64,000 nucleotides of DNA, from contig CACXIP010000001.1 of the NCBI GenBank assembly GCA_902767775.1, positions 238,707-302,706 of the forward strand, read 5' to 3'. Position numbers and translations under genes: made by a program. The notes under the pieces are model-generated. The model was not told where the DNA came from, did not search any database, and saw only the letters and a list, made by a program, of their open reading frames with translations. This document shows positions 8,582-17,796 of the stretch, in pieces. The DNA comes from an uncultured Prevotellaceae bacterium (GTDB lineage: Bacteria > Bacteroidota > Bacteroidia > Bacteroidales > Bacteroidaceae). The first letter of the stretch is position 1, and the number at the start of each line of letters is the position of its first letter.

Positions 8582-9675
8582 TGAATAGGCTTTTGATGAT
8601 ATGCATGTTTGTGTTGATGCCGGCAATGATGTCGGCAGAGAACGACAGCATCATCGTCAAAAAGAATTTTTGGAAGAAAACCTGGGATGGGGCGTTGAAT
8701 ATTGTCAAGGAGTTCAACCATGTTGACACTGCTTATATCGAACCACAGCATTATAAGTTTACCACTACCTTGATGTCAACCTATTTCTTCGAGGCATACA
8801 GCATCAGGAGCAAAAATGGACAGAGAATAGATTTCGCTCCGGAAGCAAGAATCAAGGTTGGACCTTATATTGGATGGAGTGTCTTGTTCTGGGGGTATAC
8901 AGTCGATTTGGCATATATCAGTGCCAACAAAAAGAAAGAACTTGACCTCAGCGTCTACACTTCCATGGTGGGAGTTGACTTCTTCCACAGAAACTCCGGG
9001 AGTGACTACAAAATCCGCTCTTTGGATTTGAACGATGACAACCCATACGATTCCATCTCAGGCATTCCTTTTGATGGCTTGAATGTGTCCATCACTGGTC
9101 TTAACGCATATTATATTCCCAATCACCGCAAATTTTCCTACCCCGCAGCTTTCAGCCAAAGCACATGCCAGAGAAGGAGTGCCGGTTCTTTCATGTTTGG
9201 TGGAGGATACACACGCCATTCGTTGAAAATGGATGGACAGAAACTCAAGAATGCTGTAGAAAGGGCGATGCCAGGAACGGCGGAGAGGCTCGACAGTGGT
9301 CTGTTGCTCAAGGACATCAAATATACAGATATCTCTCTGTCGGCTGGATATGGCTACAATTGGGTGTTTTCCACCAACTGGCTGCTGTCTGTTTCCTTGT
9401 CTGCCGCTTTGGGATACAAGCATGCCACCGGTGAGAGGGCGGTTGACTTCTCACTGCTGAAGGATTTCTCATTCACCAATTTCAATTTTGATGGGGTCGG
9501 TAGGTTTGGACTGATATGGAACAACTCCAAATGGTATTTTGGTGCATACAGCATCGTGCACTCATACAATTATCGCAAGTCGCAGTTCCATACCAACAAT
9601 TATTTTGGAAATGTCAATGTATATATAGGTTTCAATTTCGGACGAAAAAAATCACATAAGAAATATGAAGAATAA
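8581..9675 (+). CDS. DUF4421 family outer-membrane protein
   Basis: This is a Bacteroidetes-specific protein of unknown function. The 364-residue product has a signal peptide (MNRLLMICMFVLMPAMMSAE). A series of amphipathic strands with alternating aromatic residues follows (TDISLSAGYGYNWVFSTNW, FGAYSIVHSYNY), ending in VNVYIGFNFG. It looks like an outer-membrane beta-barrel. The start overlaps the previous stop (TGATG), and the end overlaps the DUF1460 gene by 11 bp, so the two products are probably made together. Confidence 0.75.
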   Translation: MNRLLMICMFVLMPAMMSAENDSIIVKKNFWKKTWDGALNIVKEFNHVDTAYIEPQHYKFTTTLMSTYFFEAYSIRSKNGQRIDFAPEARIKVGPYIGWSVLFWGYTVDLAYISANKKKELDLSVYTSMVGVDFFHRNSGSDYKIRSLDLNDDNPYDSISGIPFDGLNVSITGLNAYYIPNHRKFSYPAAFSQSTCQRRSAGSFMFGGGYTRHSLKMDGQKLKNAVERAMPGTAERLDSGLLLKDIKYTDISLSAGYGYNWVFSTNWLLSVSLSAALGYKHATGERAVDFSLLKDFSFTNFNFDGVGRFGLIWNNSKWYFGAYSIVHSYNYRKSQFHTNNYFGNVNVYIGFNFGRKKSHKKYEE

Positions 9676-10582
9676 AATGATTTTGGCGGTTTTGGCTGCC
9701 ATTACACTGGTTTCATGTGGAAATCAGACTGTTCAGGCATCAGAACATGAGGTGGACAAGGTTGAGCAAAAGGACCATCAGCAGTCATTCGACGTGAGAA
9801 AGGCCAACAAAGGCGACAGCATCCGGATAGTAGGGCTCCTCAGAGAAGGGAATGCTCTTGAAAAGAATGCGAACATCGTCATGTTTTATGCAAGGAAATT
9901 TCTCGGAAAGCCCTATGTGGCGTATACGCTGGACCAGGAACTGGAAGAGCGCTTGGTTATCAATACCGAAGGGCTGGACTGCACCACCTATGTGGAAAAT
10001 GTGATGGCCCTCACCATCTGTACCAAAAGAAAGCTCACCTCATTCAAGGATTTCTGCAAGGTCTTGGCGCATGTGAGATATGTTGGTGGAAATGTGGCAT
10101 ATACCACCCGCCAGCATTATTTCACCTATTGGATTTCAGACAATATCAAAGAGGCACTGATTGATGACATCGATTTGCCTGCTGCACCTCTTTCACAGAA
10201 ACGGAAGCCAAAGGTTGACTACATGACCACTCATGTGTCTTCATACAAAATGCTGAATGCTCACCGTGAGTGGTTGCCTGAAATTAAGAAAATGGAGCAA
10301 GTTGTCAATGCGACATCTTTCACCTATATCCCTAAGGAACAATTGAAAGACTCAGGAAAGTACAGCAAATACATCAAGGATGGCGACATCATAGGCATCG
10401 TTACCAATAAGGCAGGACTCGACATCTCTCATGTCGGCTTTGCCGTTTGGCACAAAGGACAACTTCATCTCATGAATGCCTCATCATTGCATAAAAAAGT
10501 GGTTGACGAGCCTATGACGCTTTATCAGTATCTCCAAAAACAGACTTCCAGCGTAGGCATCAGGGTGGTGAGAATAAGGTAA
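9665..10582 (+). CDS. DUF1460 lipoprotein, N-acetylmuramoyl-L-alanine amidase-like
   Basis: This is a probable cell-wall peptidase or amidase with an NlpC/P60-like fold. The 305-residue product is a lipoprotein (lipobox LVSC, Cys18). The family's catalytic Cys is in EGLDCTTYVENV (Cys106), and the His region is DISHVGFAVWHKG near residue 260. Known DUF1460 proteins are Bacteroidetes-rich and linked to murein turnover or recycling; the exact bond cut here is not known. It is the last gene of the queH-Gfo-DUF4421-DUF1460 run. The next gene has its own promoter. Confidence 0.83.
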   Translation: MKNKMILAVLAAITLVSCGNQTVQASEHEVDKVEQKDHQQSFDVRKANKGDSIRIVGLLREGNALEKNANIVMFYARKFLGKPYVAYTLDQELEERLVINTEGLDCTTYVENVMALTICTKRKLTSFKDFCKVLAHVRYVGGNVAYTTRQHYFTYWISDNIKEALIDDIDLPAAPLSQKRKPKVDYMTTHVSSYKMLNAHREWLPEIKKMEQVVNATSFTYIPKEQLKDSGKYSKYIKDGDIIGIVTNKAGLDISHVGFAVWHKGQLHLMNASSLHKKVVDEPMTLYQYLQKQTSSVGIRVVRIR

Positions 10583-10630
10583 AATACGAAAACGATTTCA
10601 TAGTTGTTGGCAAGAATATCCTCAATTTAA

Positions 10631-10661
10631 TTGGCTGGTTCATTTTATTTTGGTATTTTTG
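10631..10661 (+). promoter_or_regulatory. Promoter of the rseC-rnf operon
   Basis: TTG (10631-10633), 20 nt, then TATTTTTG (10654-10661) match the Bacteroidetes pattern. Transcription would start near 10666, leaving only a few bases before the ATG at 10672 (or 10675), so the leader is very short. Confidence 0.5.
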
Positions 10662-10671
10662 CAAATGTATT

Positions 10672-11088
10672 ATGATGAACAAAATCTCACATACTGGGAT
10701 CATTGAGACAATCAAGGATGAATGCATAACCGTTCGCATCCTACAGACTTCCGCATGTGCCTCTTGTAAGGTTGCGGGACATTGCAGCGCCTCTGAGAGC
10801 AAGGAGAAGATTGTGGAAGTGAGGGATAAAAAGGCTGCGGTCCGACACAAGGAAGGTGACAGTGTCATTGTCGCCATGTCGGCACAAAATGGCCGTGAGG
10901 CTGTACTCATCGCATTTGCCATACCTCTTGTGTTGATGCTGGTTGTTTTGATTGGTATGCGCCAGCTGACAGAGAATGAGGGTGTCATGGCACTGGTTGC
11001 TGTCCTGAGCCTTGTCCCATATTATTTTGCCGTATATCTTTTCCGAAGAAAACTGGCGGGAAAATTTGCTTTTGTCATAGAGAATTAA
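10672..11088 (+). CDS. rseC: RseC/MucC family protein (SoxR-reducing system)
   Basis: This is an integral membrane protein that in other bacteria works with the Rnf/Rsx complex to keep SoxR reduced or to modulate sigma-E. The 138-residue product carries the conserved cysteines of the family (CASCKVAGHC, Cys29, Cys32, Cys38). Two membrane helices follow near residues 80-100 and 104-122. It is the first gene of the rnf operon, 22 bp before rnfB, a usual arrangement in Bacteroidetes. Either Met1 or Met2 may be the start. Confidence 0.87.
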   Translation: MMNKISHTGIIETIKDECITVRILQTSACASCKVAGHCSASESKEKIVEVRDKKAAVRHKEGDSVIVAMSAQNGREAVLIAFAIPLVLMLVVLIGMRQLTENEGVMALVAVLSLVPYYFAVYLFRRKLAGKFAFVIEN

Positions 11089-11110
11089 ACCAATAACAAA
11101 CTATAGCAAC

Positions 11111-12007
11111 ATGATGGACTTTATTTTGAATGCAGTATTGGTTCTTGGAGGAATCGCGCTGATAGCGGCACTGATTCTATATTTTTGCTCCAAGAAGTTT
11201 GCTGTGAAGGAAGACCCACGATTGGCATTGGTGCAGGAGACGCTGCCGGGTGCTAATTGTGGCGGATGTGGCTACCCTGGATGCTCGGGGTTGGCTGATG
11301 CTTTGGTCAAGGCTGCCGATGCGGGTTCCATCGAGGGACTCAGTTGTCCGGTTGGAGGACCTGATGTCATGGCAAAAGTGGCAGACCTGCTGGGTATGGC
11401 TATGGCCAACTCCGAACCTATGGTGGCTGTTGTCAGATGTAACGGCACATGCGAGAACAGACCTAAGATTGTGGCATACGATGGTCTGCGCACTTGTTCT
11501 GCGATGAACTCGTGTGGAGCAGGGGAGACAGGCTGCGGATATGGCTGCCTGGGTTGTGGCGACTGTGTCGCCGCTTGTCAGTTTGGTGCCATTGCTATTA
11601 ATGAGGAAACTGGGCTCCCTGAGGTGGATGAGGAAAAATGCACTTCTTGTGGAGCATGTGTGAAGGCATGTCCCCGCCATATCATTGAATTGCGAAAGAA
11701 AGGACCTAAAAGCAGGCGGGTGTATGTGAGATGTGTCAACAAGGACAAGGGAGCCGTTGCCAAGAAAAACTGTAAGGCAGCATGTATAGGATGCGGAAAA
11801 TGCGCTAAAGAATGTAAGTTTGAGGCCATAACCGTAGCAGCCAACCTTAGTTACATTGACCCGGCGAAATGCCGACTCTGCCGCAAGTGCGAGGCTGTAT
11901 GCCCAACAGGGTCTATTGTTGCCCTGAATTTCCCTCCACGAAAAGAGAAACCTGTCGTAGAGGAATCCGCCAACACCCCATTAACAAATAAGGAGGACAA
12001 AGCATGA
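11111..12007 (+). CDS. rnfB: Rnf electron transport complex subunit B
   Basis: This is the ferredoxin-like subunit of the Na+/H+-translocating ferredoxin:NAD+ oxidoreductase. The 298-residue product has an N-terminal membrane anchor and then an Fe-S domain (LPGANCGGCGYPGCSG). Two pairs of 4Fe-4S motifs follow: CLGCGDCVAACQFGA with CTSCGACVKACPRHI, and CIGCGKCAKECKFEA with CRLCRKCEAVCPTGS. It is longer than the proteobacterial form, as in other anaerobes, having one extra ferredoxin pair. It overlaps rnfC by four bases. Confidence 0.96.
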   Translation: MMDFILNAVLVLGGIALIAALILYFCSKKFAVKEDPRLALVQETLPGANCGGCGYPGCSGLADALVKAADAGSIEGLSCPVGGPDVMAKVADLLGMAMANSEPMVAVVRCNGTCENRPKIVAYDGLRTCSAMNSCGAGETGCGYGCLGCGDCVAACQFGAIAINEETGLPEVDEEKCTSCGACVKACPRHIIELRKKGPKSRRVYVRCVNKDKGAVAKKNCKAACIGCGKCAKECKFEAITVAANLSYIDPAKCRLCRKCEAVCPTGSIVALNFPPRKEKPVVEESANTPLTNKEDKA

Positions 12008-13353
12008 AACTGAAAACATTTAGCATGGGTGGTGTACACCCGGAGGAAAACAAGCTTACCTCAGAGGTGAAGACGGTGAGCGCAGCATTGCCCGAACAGG
12101 CAGTCTTCCCGTTGTCTCAACATATTGGTGCACCCGCCAAGCCCATTGTGGCAAGAGGTGACAAGGTGAAGGTGGGCACGATGATTGCTGAAGCTGGTGG
12201 ATTTGTTTCCGCACCTATTTTCTCGTCTGTGTCGGGTACGGTATTGAAAATCGACAATGCCATTGATGCCACGGGATATCTTAAGCCCTCCATTATCATC
12301 AAGGTGGAAGGGGATGAATGGGAAGAGACCATCGACCGTTCACCAAAGTTGGAGACATTGGCAGAACATCCGGAACTCACTCCGGAAATGATTGTGGAGA
12401 AGGTCAAGAAGGCAGGTATCACAGGTATGGGCGGAGCCGGTTTCCCCACCTTCATCAAACTGACTCCTCCTCCGACGGCAAAGGCAGAATGTGTCATCAT
12501 CAATGCTGTCGAGTGTGAGCCTTATATCACAGCCGACTATAGGCTTATGATGGAACATGCCGATGAGATATTGGTTGGCCTGGAATTGCTCATGAAAGCG
12601 GCAAAGGTCAGCAAAGGTTATATTGGTATTGAGGATAATAAACCTGCCGCCATCCAATTGTTTGAGGAGAAAACACAGGATCGGAACGACATCGAGGTTG
12701 TGCCGCTTGCGAAGAAATATCCGCAGGGAGGAGAAAAGCAACTTGTAGATGCTGTTATTGGGCGACAGGTTCCTGCCCCTCCGGCTATCCCCGTAAATGT
12801 GGGAGCTATCGTGCAGAATGTGGGAACCGCATTTGCCGTCTATGAGGCAGTGATGAAAAACAAGCCTCTTTTCGAGAGATATACCACCGTAACCGGCAAG
12901 CAACTCAAGCAACCGGGCAATTTCCTTGTCCGTATGGGCACACCGATGAAAGACCTCGTAGAGGCCTGCGGCGGTATGCCCGAAGGCGACAACAAGGTAT
13001 TGGCAGGTGGTCCGATGATGGGCAAGGCGCTCACCTCCGTTGATGTTCCCATATGCAAAGGAACCAACTGCGTGACAGTCATCAGCGGAACGGAAGCACA
13101 GAGAAAAGCGCCACAACCCTGCATCCGCTGTGCCAAATGTGTGAGCGCATGTCCCATGGGACTGGAGCCATATCTCCTCGCACAAGTATCGTCGCTTCAT
13201 ATGTGGGATAGGGCAGAGGCAGAGGACATCACATCATGTATAGAATGTGGGTCGTGCATGTTCACTTGTCCTGCACACCGTCCGCTGCTCGATAATATCA
13301 GACTGGGTAAGTCAACTGTAATGGGTATCATCAGAGCCCGGAATGCAAAGTAA
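12004..13353 (+). CDS. rnfC: Rnf electron transport complex subunit C
   Basis: This is the peripheral NADH-binding subunit of the Rnf complex. The 449-residue product shows GMGGAGFPTFIKL, the flavin/NADH-site glycine-rich region, and NAVECEPYITADYR. Two C-terminal 4Fe-4S motifs follow (CIRCAKCVSACPMGLEP, CIECGSCMFTCPAHRP). A strong Shine-Dalgarno sequence (TAAGGAGGA, about 11989-11997) sits 6-7 nt before the ATG, inside the end of rnfB. The length is normal for a compact Bacteroidetes RnfC. Confidence 0.96.
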   Translation: MKLKTFSMGGVHPEENKLTSEVKTVSAALPEQAVFPLSQHIGAPAKPIVARGDKVKVGTMIAEAGGFVSAPIFSSVSGTVLKIDNAIDATGYLKPSIIIKVEGDEWEETIDRSPKLETLAEHPELTPEMIVEKVKKAGITGMGGAGFPTFIKLTPPPTAKAECVIINAVECEPYITADYRLMMEHADEILVGLELLMKAAKVSKGYIGIEDNKPAAIQLFEEKTQDRNDIEVVPLAKKYPQGGEKQLVDAVIGRQVPAPPAIPVNVGAIVQNVGTAFAVYEAVMKNKPLFERYTTVTGKQLKQPGNFLVRMGTPMKDLVEACGGMPEGDNKVLAGGPMMGKALTSVDVPICKGTNCVTVISGTEAQRKAPQPCIRCAKCVSACPMGLEPYLLAQVSSLHMWDRAEAEDITSCIECGSCMFTCPAHRPLLDNIRLGKSTVMGIIRARNAK

Positions 13354-13368
13354 TTAAATCTTGTAAAA

Positions 13369-14361
13369 ATGGCAAAATTTATCGTTTCTCTGTCTCCGCA
13401 TGCTCACGGGAAGGATTCCGTTGAGCGCAATATGTATGGAGTGATATTGGCTTTGGTGCCCGCCTTGCTTGTGTCGTTCTTGTATTTCGGCATTGGTTCG
13501 GTTGTCGTGTGCGCTGTGAGCGTAGCCGCATGTGTGTTCTTTGAGTGGGTTATCTCAAAATATGTGATGGGAAGACAACCCTCCATCACCGATGGCTCGG
13601 CTATCCTGACCGGACTGCTGCTGGGATTCAACTTGCCTTCCAACCTTCCGCTGTGGATAATCATTATTGGTGCATTGGTCGCCATCGGAATAGGAAAAAT
13701 GACATTTGGCGGATTGGGGTGCAATCCTTTCAACCCTGCTCTCGTAGGTCGCTGTTTCCTTCTTGTTTCTTTCCCCGCACAGATGACTTCTTGGCCCGTC
13801 GTCGGACAATTGACCAGTTATGCTGACGCTGCCACCGGAGCGACACCGTTGAGTCTGATGAAAACGGCAATCAAGGAGGGCGACGCCTCTTACCTTGAGC
13901 AATTGCCTGATTCACTGACTTTGCTGCTCGGAAATGTGCCGGAGGGAGCTGGTACCATTGGTGAGGTCTGTGCTCTCGCACTCCTCATAGGATTGGTCTA
14001 TATGTTGTGGAGAAAAATCATCACATGGCATATTCCTGTCAGCATCATTGCTACGGTGTTTGTGTTCTGCGGATTGCTCCACCTTGCAAGTCCCATCTAT
14101 GCCGACCCCGTTTCTGCTATCTTAAGCGGCGGTCTGATGCTTGGAGCCATTTTCATGGCAACAGATTATGTGACTTCCCCAATGACACACAAAGGGCAGC
14201 TGATATATGGTGTATGTATCGGTTTGCTGACTGTCATTATCCGTAATTGGGGCTCTTATCCAGAGGGTATGTCGTTCGCCATCTTGATTATGAACGCATT
14301 CACCCCGCTGATCAACACATACATTAAACCTAAAAGATTTGGGGAGGTAGTGAGCAAATGA
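13369..14361 (+). CDS. rnfD: Rnf electron transport complex subunit D
   Basis: This is an integral membrane subunit carrying covalent FMN. The 330 residues contain about nine hydrophobic segments and the flavinylation motif TGAT (Thr156-Thr159) in DAATGATPLSLMK. GGLGCNPFNPALVGR and ATDYVTSPMTHKGQ are also typical. It starts 15 bp after rnfC and overlaps rnfG by four bases (ATGA). An ApbE flavin transferase is needed for maturation and is not in the window. Confidence 0.96.
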   Translation: MAKFIVSLSPHAHGKDSVERNMYGVILALVPALLVSFLYFGIGSVVVCAVSVAACVFFEWVISKYVMGRQPSITDGSAILTGLLLGFNLPSNLPLWIIIIGALVAIGIGKMTFGGLGCNPFNPALVGRCFLLVSFPAQMTSWPVVGQLTSYADAATGATPLSLMKTAIKEGDASYLEQLPDSLTLLLGNVPEGAGTIGEVCALALLIGLVYMLWRKIITWHIPVSIIATVFVFCGLLHLASPIYADPVSAILSGGLMLGAIFMATDYVTSPMTHKGQLIYGVCIGLLTVIIRNWGSYPEGMSFAILIMNAFTPLINTYIKPKRFGEVVSK

Positions 14362-14981
14362 AAAAACTTGAGTCAACATTAGTCAATATGGTGGTGGTGC
14401 TGGTTGGTGTGGCACTGGTCATGGGCGGCATACTGGCGTTTGTCAACCATATCACCGAAGGGCCTATCAGCCAGCAGGCAGAGAAAGCACTTTCTGATGG
14501 CATCAAGGCTGTCATGATGAGCGACAATCTCAAAGTATCTGCCAATGACACCATTTGTGAGACCTTCGACAACAAGGAATGCGTGTTTATCGTGCACAAA
14601 GTTGCCGATGCCTCAGGCAAAGAACTGGGAGCGGCTATTGAGTCCACGACATTGGGATTCGGAGGTGACCTCAAGGTGCTGGTGGGTTTCAACCCAGAGG
14701 GTGAAATCCTGGGATACACCTTGCTGGAACATGCTGAGACACCGGGTTTGGGTGCCAAGGCCGACACTTGGTTCCAAAAAGACGGAAAGGCAAGCATCAT
14801 AGGCAAGAACCCCTCCAATCCGCTGACTGTCAGCAAGGACGGAGGTGATGTGGATGCCATCACGGCTTCTACCATCACGTCAAGGGCTTTTCTTAAGGCC
14901 ATCAATCAGGCATATGATGTGTATATGAAGAAAAATTCTGATGCCCAAACGGGAGCATCGAGAAAAGTTGCACTTAAATAG
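14358..14981 (+). CDS. rnfG: Rnf electron transport complex subunit G
   Basis: This is a membrane-anchored FMN-binding subunit. One N-terminal helix (about residues 10-30) is followed by the FMN-binding domain, with HAETPGLGAKAD and the flavinylation motif DAITASTITS, in which Thr172 should carry FMN. The 207-residue length fits RnfG. GGGGAGGT at 14341-14347 region gives a Shine-Dalgarno-like site about 10 nt before the ATG. Confidence 0.95.
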   Translation: MKKLESTLVNMVVVLVGVALVMGGILAFVNHITEGPISQQAEKALSDGIKAVMMSDNLKVSANDTICETFDNKECVFIVHKVADASGKELGAAIESTTLGFGGDLKVLVGFNPEGEILGYTLLEHAETPGLGAKADTWFQKDGKASIIGKNPSNPLTVSKDGGDVDAITASTITSRAFLKAINQAYDVYMKKNSDAQTGASRKVALK

Positions 14982-14997
14982 CAAAAGGAGGTAGGAT

Positions 14998-15582
14998 ATG
15001 AACAATATGAAGATTCTGACCAACGGACTCATCAAGGAGAACCCCATTTTCGTGCTCCTGCTGGGCATGTGCCCCACACTGGCCACCACGACTTCTGCCA
15101 TCAACGGACTGTCCATGGGACTGGCTACGATGTTTGTGCTCATTTGCTCCAACGTGGTCATCTCATGCATCAAGAAAATCACACCCGACAAGGTGCGTAT
15201 TCCCGTCTTTATTGTGGTCATCGCATCCTTCGTAACCATCCTGCAGATGTGCATCAAGGCATATCTGCCTGATGTGGACAAGGCACTTGGACTATTCATA
15301 CCGCTGATTGTGGTCAACTGCATCATCTTGGGACGTGCAGAGGCATTCGCATGCAAGAACAATCCCCTCGCCAGCATGTTTGATGGAATTGGCATCGGAC
15401 TTGGTTTTACAATGGCATTAACCATCCTTGGCATTGTACGTGAACTGCTGGGCGCGGGTTCCATATTCGGGTTCGTCCTGCTGCCAGAAGTGGCCAACAT
15501 TCTCATCTTCGTGTTGCCTCCGGGAGCTTTCATCACACTGGGCTATATCATCGCTATTGTCAACAAACTAAAGAAAGGATAA
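14998..15582 (+). CDS. rnfE: Rnf electron transport complex subunit E
   Basis: This is an integral membrane subunit, one of the RnfA/RnfE pair that holds the membrane-embedded Fe-S centre. The 194-residue product has six hydrophobic segments, [19 protein letters not shown] at the N-terminus, and the second conserved Cys in [15 protein letters not shown]. It is preceded by a perfect Shine-Dalgarno AAAGGAGGT (14984-14992) five nt from the ATG, which is unusual for this phylum. Confidence 0.96.
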   Translation: MNNMKILTNGLIKENPIFVLLLGMCPTLATTTSAINGLSMGLATMFVLICSNVVISCIKKITPDKVRIPVFIVVIASFVTILQMCIKAYLPDVDKALGLFIPLIVVNCIILGRAEAFACKNNPLASMFDGIGIGLGFTMALTILGIVRELLGAGSIFGFVLLPEVANILIFVLPPGAFITLGYIIAIVNKLKKG

Positions 15583-15585
15583 ATC

Positions 15586-16188
15586 ATGGAATATATCTTG
15601 ATTTTTATATCTGCCATTTTTGTCAACAACATAGTGCTGTCGCAGTTTTTGGGGATTTGCCCGTTCCTCGGGGTCTCCAAAAAGGTTGACACGGCTTTGG
15701 GCATGGGTGCAGCTGTGGCATTTGTGATGACACTTGCCACTGTGGTGACCTTCTTGGTGCAGACCTATGTGCTCAATCCCTTGGGACTGCAGTATCTCCA
15801 GACCTTGGCTTTCATCTTGGTCATCGCCTCATTGGTGCAAATGGTTGAGATTATCCTCAAAAAAGTCTCCCCAAGTCTTTATCAGGCTTTGGGAATCTTT
15901 CTTCCGCTCATCACAACCAACTGTGCCGTGCTGGGTGTGGCTATCCTGGTCATCCAGAAAGATTTCAACCTTCTGCAAGCAGTGGTCTATGCTTTCTCCA
16001 CGGCATTGGGATTCGCATTGGCTCTTACCGTCTTTGCAGGATTGCGCGAGCAGTTGTCGCTGGTCAAGGTGCCAAAGGGCATGAGCGGCATGGCCATCGT
16101 GCTTGTTACTGCCGGACTCCTCAGCCTTGCATTCATGGGCTTCTCAGGAGTTGATGGCGGACTGAAGATTCTTTTTGGACTCGACTGA
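15586..16188 (+). CDS. rnfA: Rnf electron transport complex subunit A
   Basis: This is the integral membrane partner of RnfE. The 200-residue product has six membrane segments and the conserved motifs NNIVLSQFLGICPFLGVS and LPLITTNCAVLGVAIL, the latter with the second Cys of the membrane Fe-S site. It starts three bp after rnfE, with AAAGGA upstream. It ends the rnf set and is followed by galE after 24 bp. Confidence 0.96.
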   Translation: MEYILIFISAIFVNNIVLSQFLGICPFLGVSKKVDTALGMGAAVAFVMTLATVVTFLVQTYVLNPLGLQYLQTLAFILVIASLVQMVEIILKKVSPSLYQALGIFLPLITTNCAVLGVAILVIQKDFNLLQAVVYAFSTALGFALALTVFAGLREQLSLVKVPKGMSGMAIVLVTAGLLSLAFMGFSGVDGGLKILFGLD

Positions 16189-16212
16189 TTAAATCTTTTA
16201 CATTAATAGCAT

Positions 16213-17250
16213 ATGAAACAAAAAATTCTTGTCACAGGTGGAACTGGATTTATTGGTTCTCACACCACCGTTGAACTTCAGGAAGCTGGATATGACGTAG
16301 TTATTGTCGACAATTTGTCCAACTCCAAAATTGAGGTGTTGGACGGCATCGAGAAAATCACAGGCATACGACCGGCTTTCGAACAAGTGGACTGCTGTGA
16401 CCTCGCTGCTCTTGAGGGCGTCTTTGCCAAATATCCTGGTATCAAGGGCATTATCCACTTTGCAGCAAGCAAGGCGGTAGGAGAGAGTGTGGAGAAACCA
16501 CTTCTCTATTATAGGAACAACATCAACAGCCTTGTCAATCTGTTGGAACTCATGCCCAAATACGATGTCAAGGGAATTATCTTCTCTTCGAGTTGTACGG
16601 TTTATGGTCAGCCTTCACCCGAGAACCTCCCTGTTACAGAGGAGGCACCCATCCAGAAAGCATTGAGTCCTTATGGCAACACCAAGCAGATCAACGAGGA
16701 AATCATTCAGGACTATATCCACAGCGGAGCACCTATCAAGTCTGTTATTTTGAGATACTTCAATCCTATCGGTGCCCATCCCACAGCACTGATTGGAGAG
16801 CTGCCTTTGGGTGTGCCGATGAACCTCATTCCATTTGTCACGCAGACTGCCATTGGCATCCGCAAAGAACTGAAAGTGTTTGGCAACGACTACAACACAC
16901 CCGACGGCACATGCATCCGCGACTATATCTATGTGGTTGATTTGGCTAAGGCTCATGTCGCTGCCATGACGCGCGTGTTGGAGAAAGAGACAGACCCTGT
17001 GGAAATCTTCAATATCGGTACCGGACGCGGTCTTTCCACTCTTGAGGTGGTAGAAGGCTTCGAGAAAGCCACTGGTGTCAAATTGAACTGGACGTATGCT
17101 CCACGCCGTGAAGGTGACATTGAGAAAGTTTGGGGTAATGTCGACAAGGCCAATAAGGTCCTGGGATGGAAAGCTGACACACCGATAGAGGATGTGCTGG
17201 CATCTGCATGGAAATGGCAGGTCCGTCTCCGTGATGAGGGCGTCATGTAG
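16213..17250 (+). CDS. galE: UDP-glucose 4-epimerase
   Basis: It interconverts UDP-galactose and UDP-glucose in the cytoplasm. The 345-residue extended short-chain dehydrogenase has TGGTGFIGSH (NAD site, residues 8-17), SSSCTVYG and the catalytic YGNTK (Tyr154, Lys158), plus RYFNPIGAHP. The length is usual for GalE. It may be read from the rnf promoter, since only 24 bp separate it from rnfA. It overlaps the downstream methyltransferase by 17 bp in another frame. Confidence 0.94.
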   Translation: MKQKILVTGGTGFIGSHTTVELQEAGYDVVIVDNLSNSKIEVLDGIEKITGIRPAFEQVDCCDLAALEGVFAKYPGIKGIIHFAASKAVGESVEKPLLYYRNNINSLVNLLELMPKYDVKGIIFSSSCTVYGQPSPENLPVTEEAPIQKALSPYGNTKQINEEIIQDYIHSGAPIKSVILRYFNPIGAHPTALIGELPLGVPMNLIPFVTQTAIGIRKELKVFGNDYNTPDGTCIRDYIYVVDLAKAHVAAMTRVLEKETDPVEIFNIGTGRGLSTLEVVEGFEKATGVKLNWTYAPRREGDIEKVWGNVDKANKVLGWKADTPIEDVLASAWKWQVRLRDEGVM

Positions 17251-17770
17251 TATTCCTGTGTCGGACTTCACCAAAAAATATCGTTCGCCTCTCGGCGACA
17301 TCACAATTGCTTCTGACGGAACCAGTCTTGTGGGACTTTGGTTTGACGGTCAGAAGCATTTTGCTGAGTCATTATCCATAGGACATATGGAGCAGGCTGA
17401 CTTGCCCGTTTTCAGACAAACAGAGGCATGGCTTGACTCCTATTTTGGTGGTGAACAGCCTTCATTCACTCCGCCTTTGTTGATGCGGACCTCTGGGTTT
17501 CGAAAAAGAATTTGGGCAGAGCTGCTCAACATCCCATACGGTGAGACGGTGACCTATGGCTACATTGCCAAAATCCTCGCCAGGGAGCGTGGTCTCTCGT
17601 CGTTTTCAGCACAGGCTGTTGGCAATGCCGTGGCACACAATGCCATTTCGCTGATTATCCCATGCCATCGTGTTGTGGGTACAAACGGCTCTCTTATCGG
17701 TTATGCCGGCGGTTTGGAGCGTAAGGCGTTTCTCTTGCAGATGGAAAAAGCAAGAAAGTCCTCCCATTAA
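17234..17770 (+). CDS. ogt: Methylated-DNA--[protein]-cysteine S-methyltransferase
   Basis: This is a suicidal repair enzyme that moves alkyl groups from O6-alkylguanine to its own cysteine. From the ATG at 17234 it has 178 residues. It shows KKYRSPLGDITIASDG at the N-terminus, the helix-turn-helix region TVTYGYIAKILA, the arginine-finger region NAVAHNAISLIIPCHRV with acceptor Cys144, then GYAGGLERKAFLL. An earlier in-frame ATG at 17192 lies deep in galE and adds only unconserved residues. The start overlaps the end of galE, suggesting translational coupling. Confidence 0.93.
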   Translation: MRASCSIPVSDFTKKYRSPLGDITIASDGTSLVGLWFDGQKHFAESLSIGHMEQADLPVFRQTEAWLDSYFGGEQPSFTPPLLMRTSGFRKRIWAELLNIPYGETVTYGYIAKILARERGLSSFSAQAVGNAVAHNAISLIIPCHRVVGTNGSLIGYAGGLERKAFLLQMEKARKSSH

Positions 17771-17796
17771 ACCGCCGGCACAAATCAACAAGAATC

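Noticed and set aside
12340-13200. Long minus-strand frame opposite rnfC
   Set aside because: rnfC is intact with all ferredoxin motifs; the antisense frame has no family signature.
17192-17234. Earlier ATG for the methyltransferase gene
   Set aside because: It would add 14 residues that overlap galE codons and are not conserved; the ATG at 17234 fits the family length.
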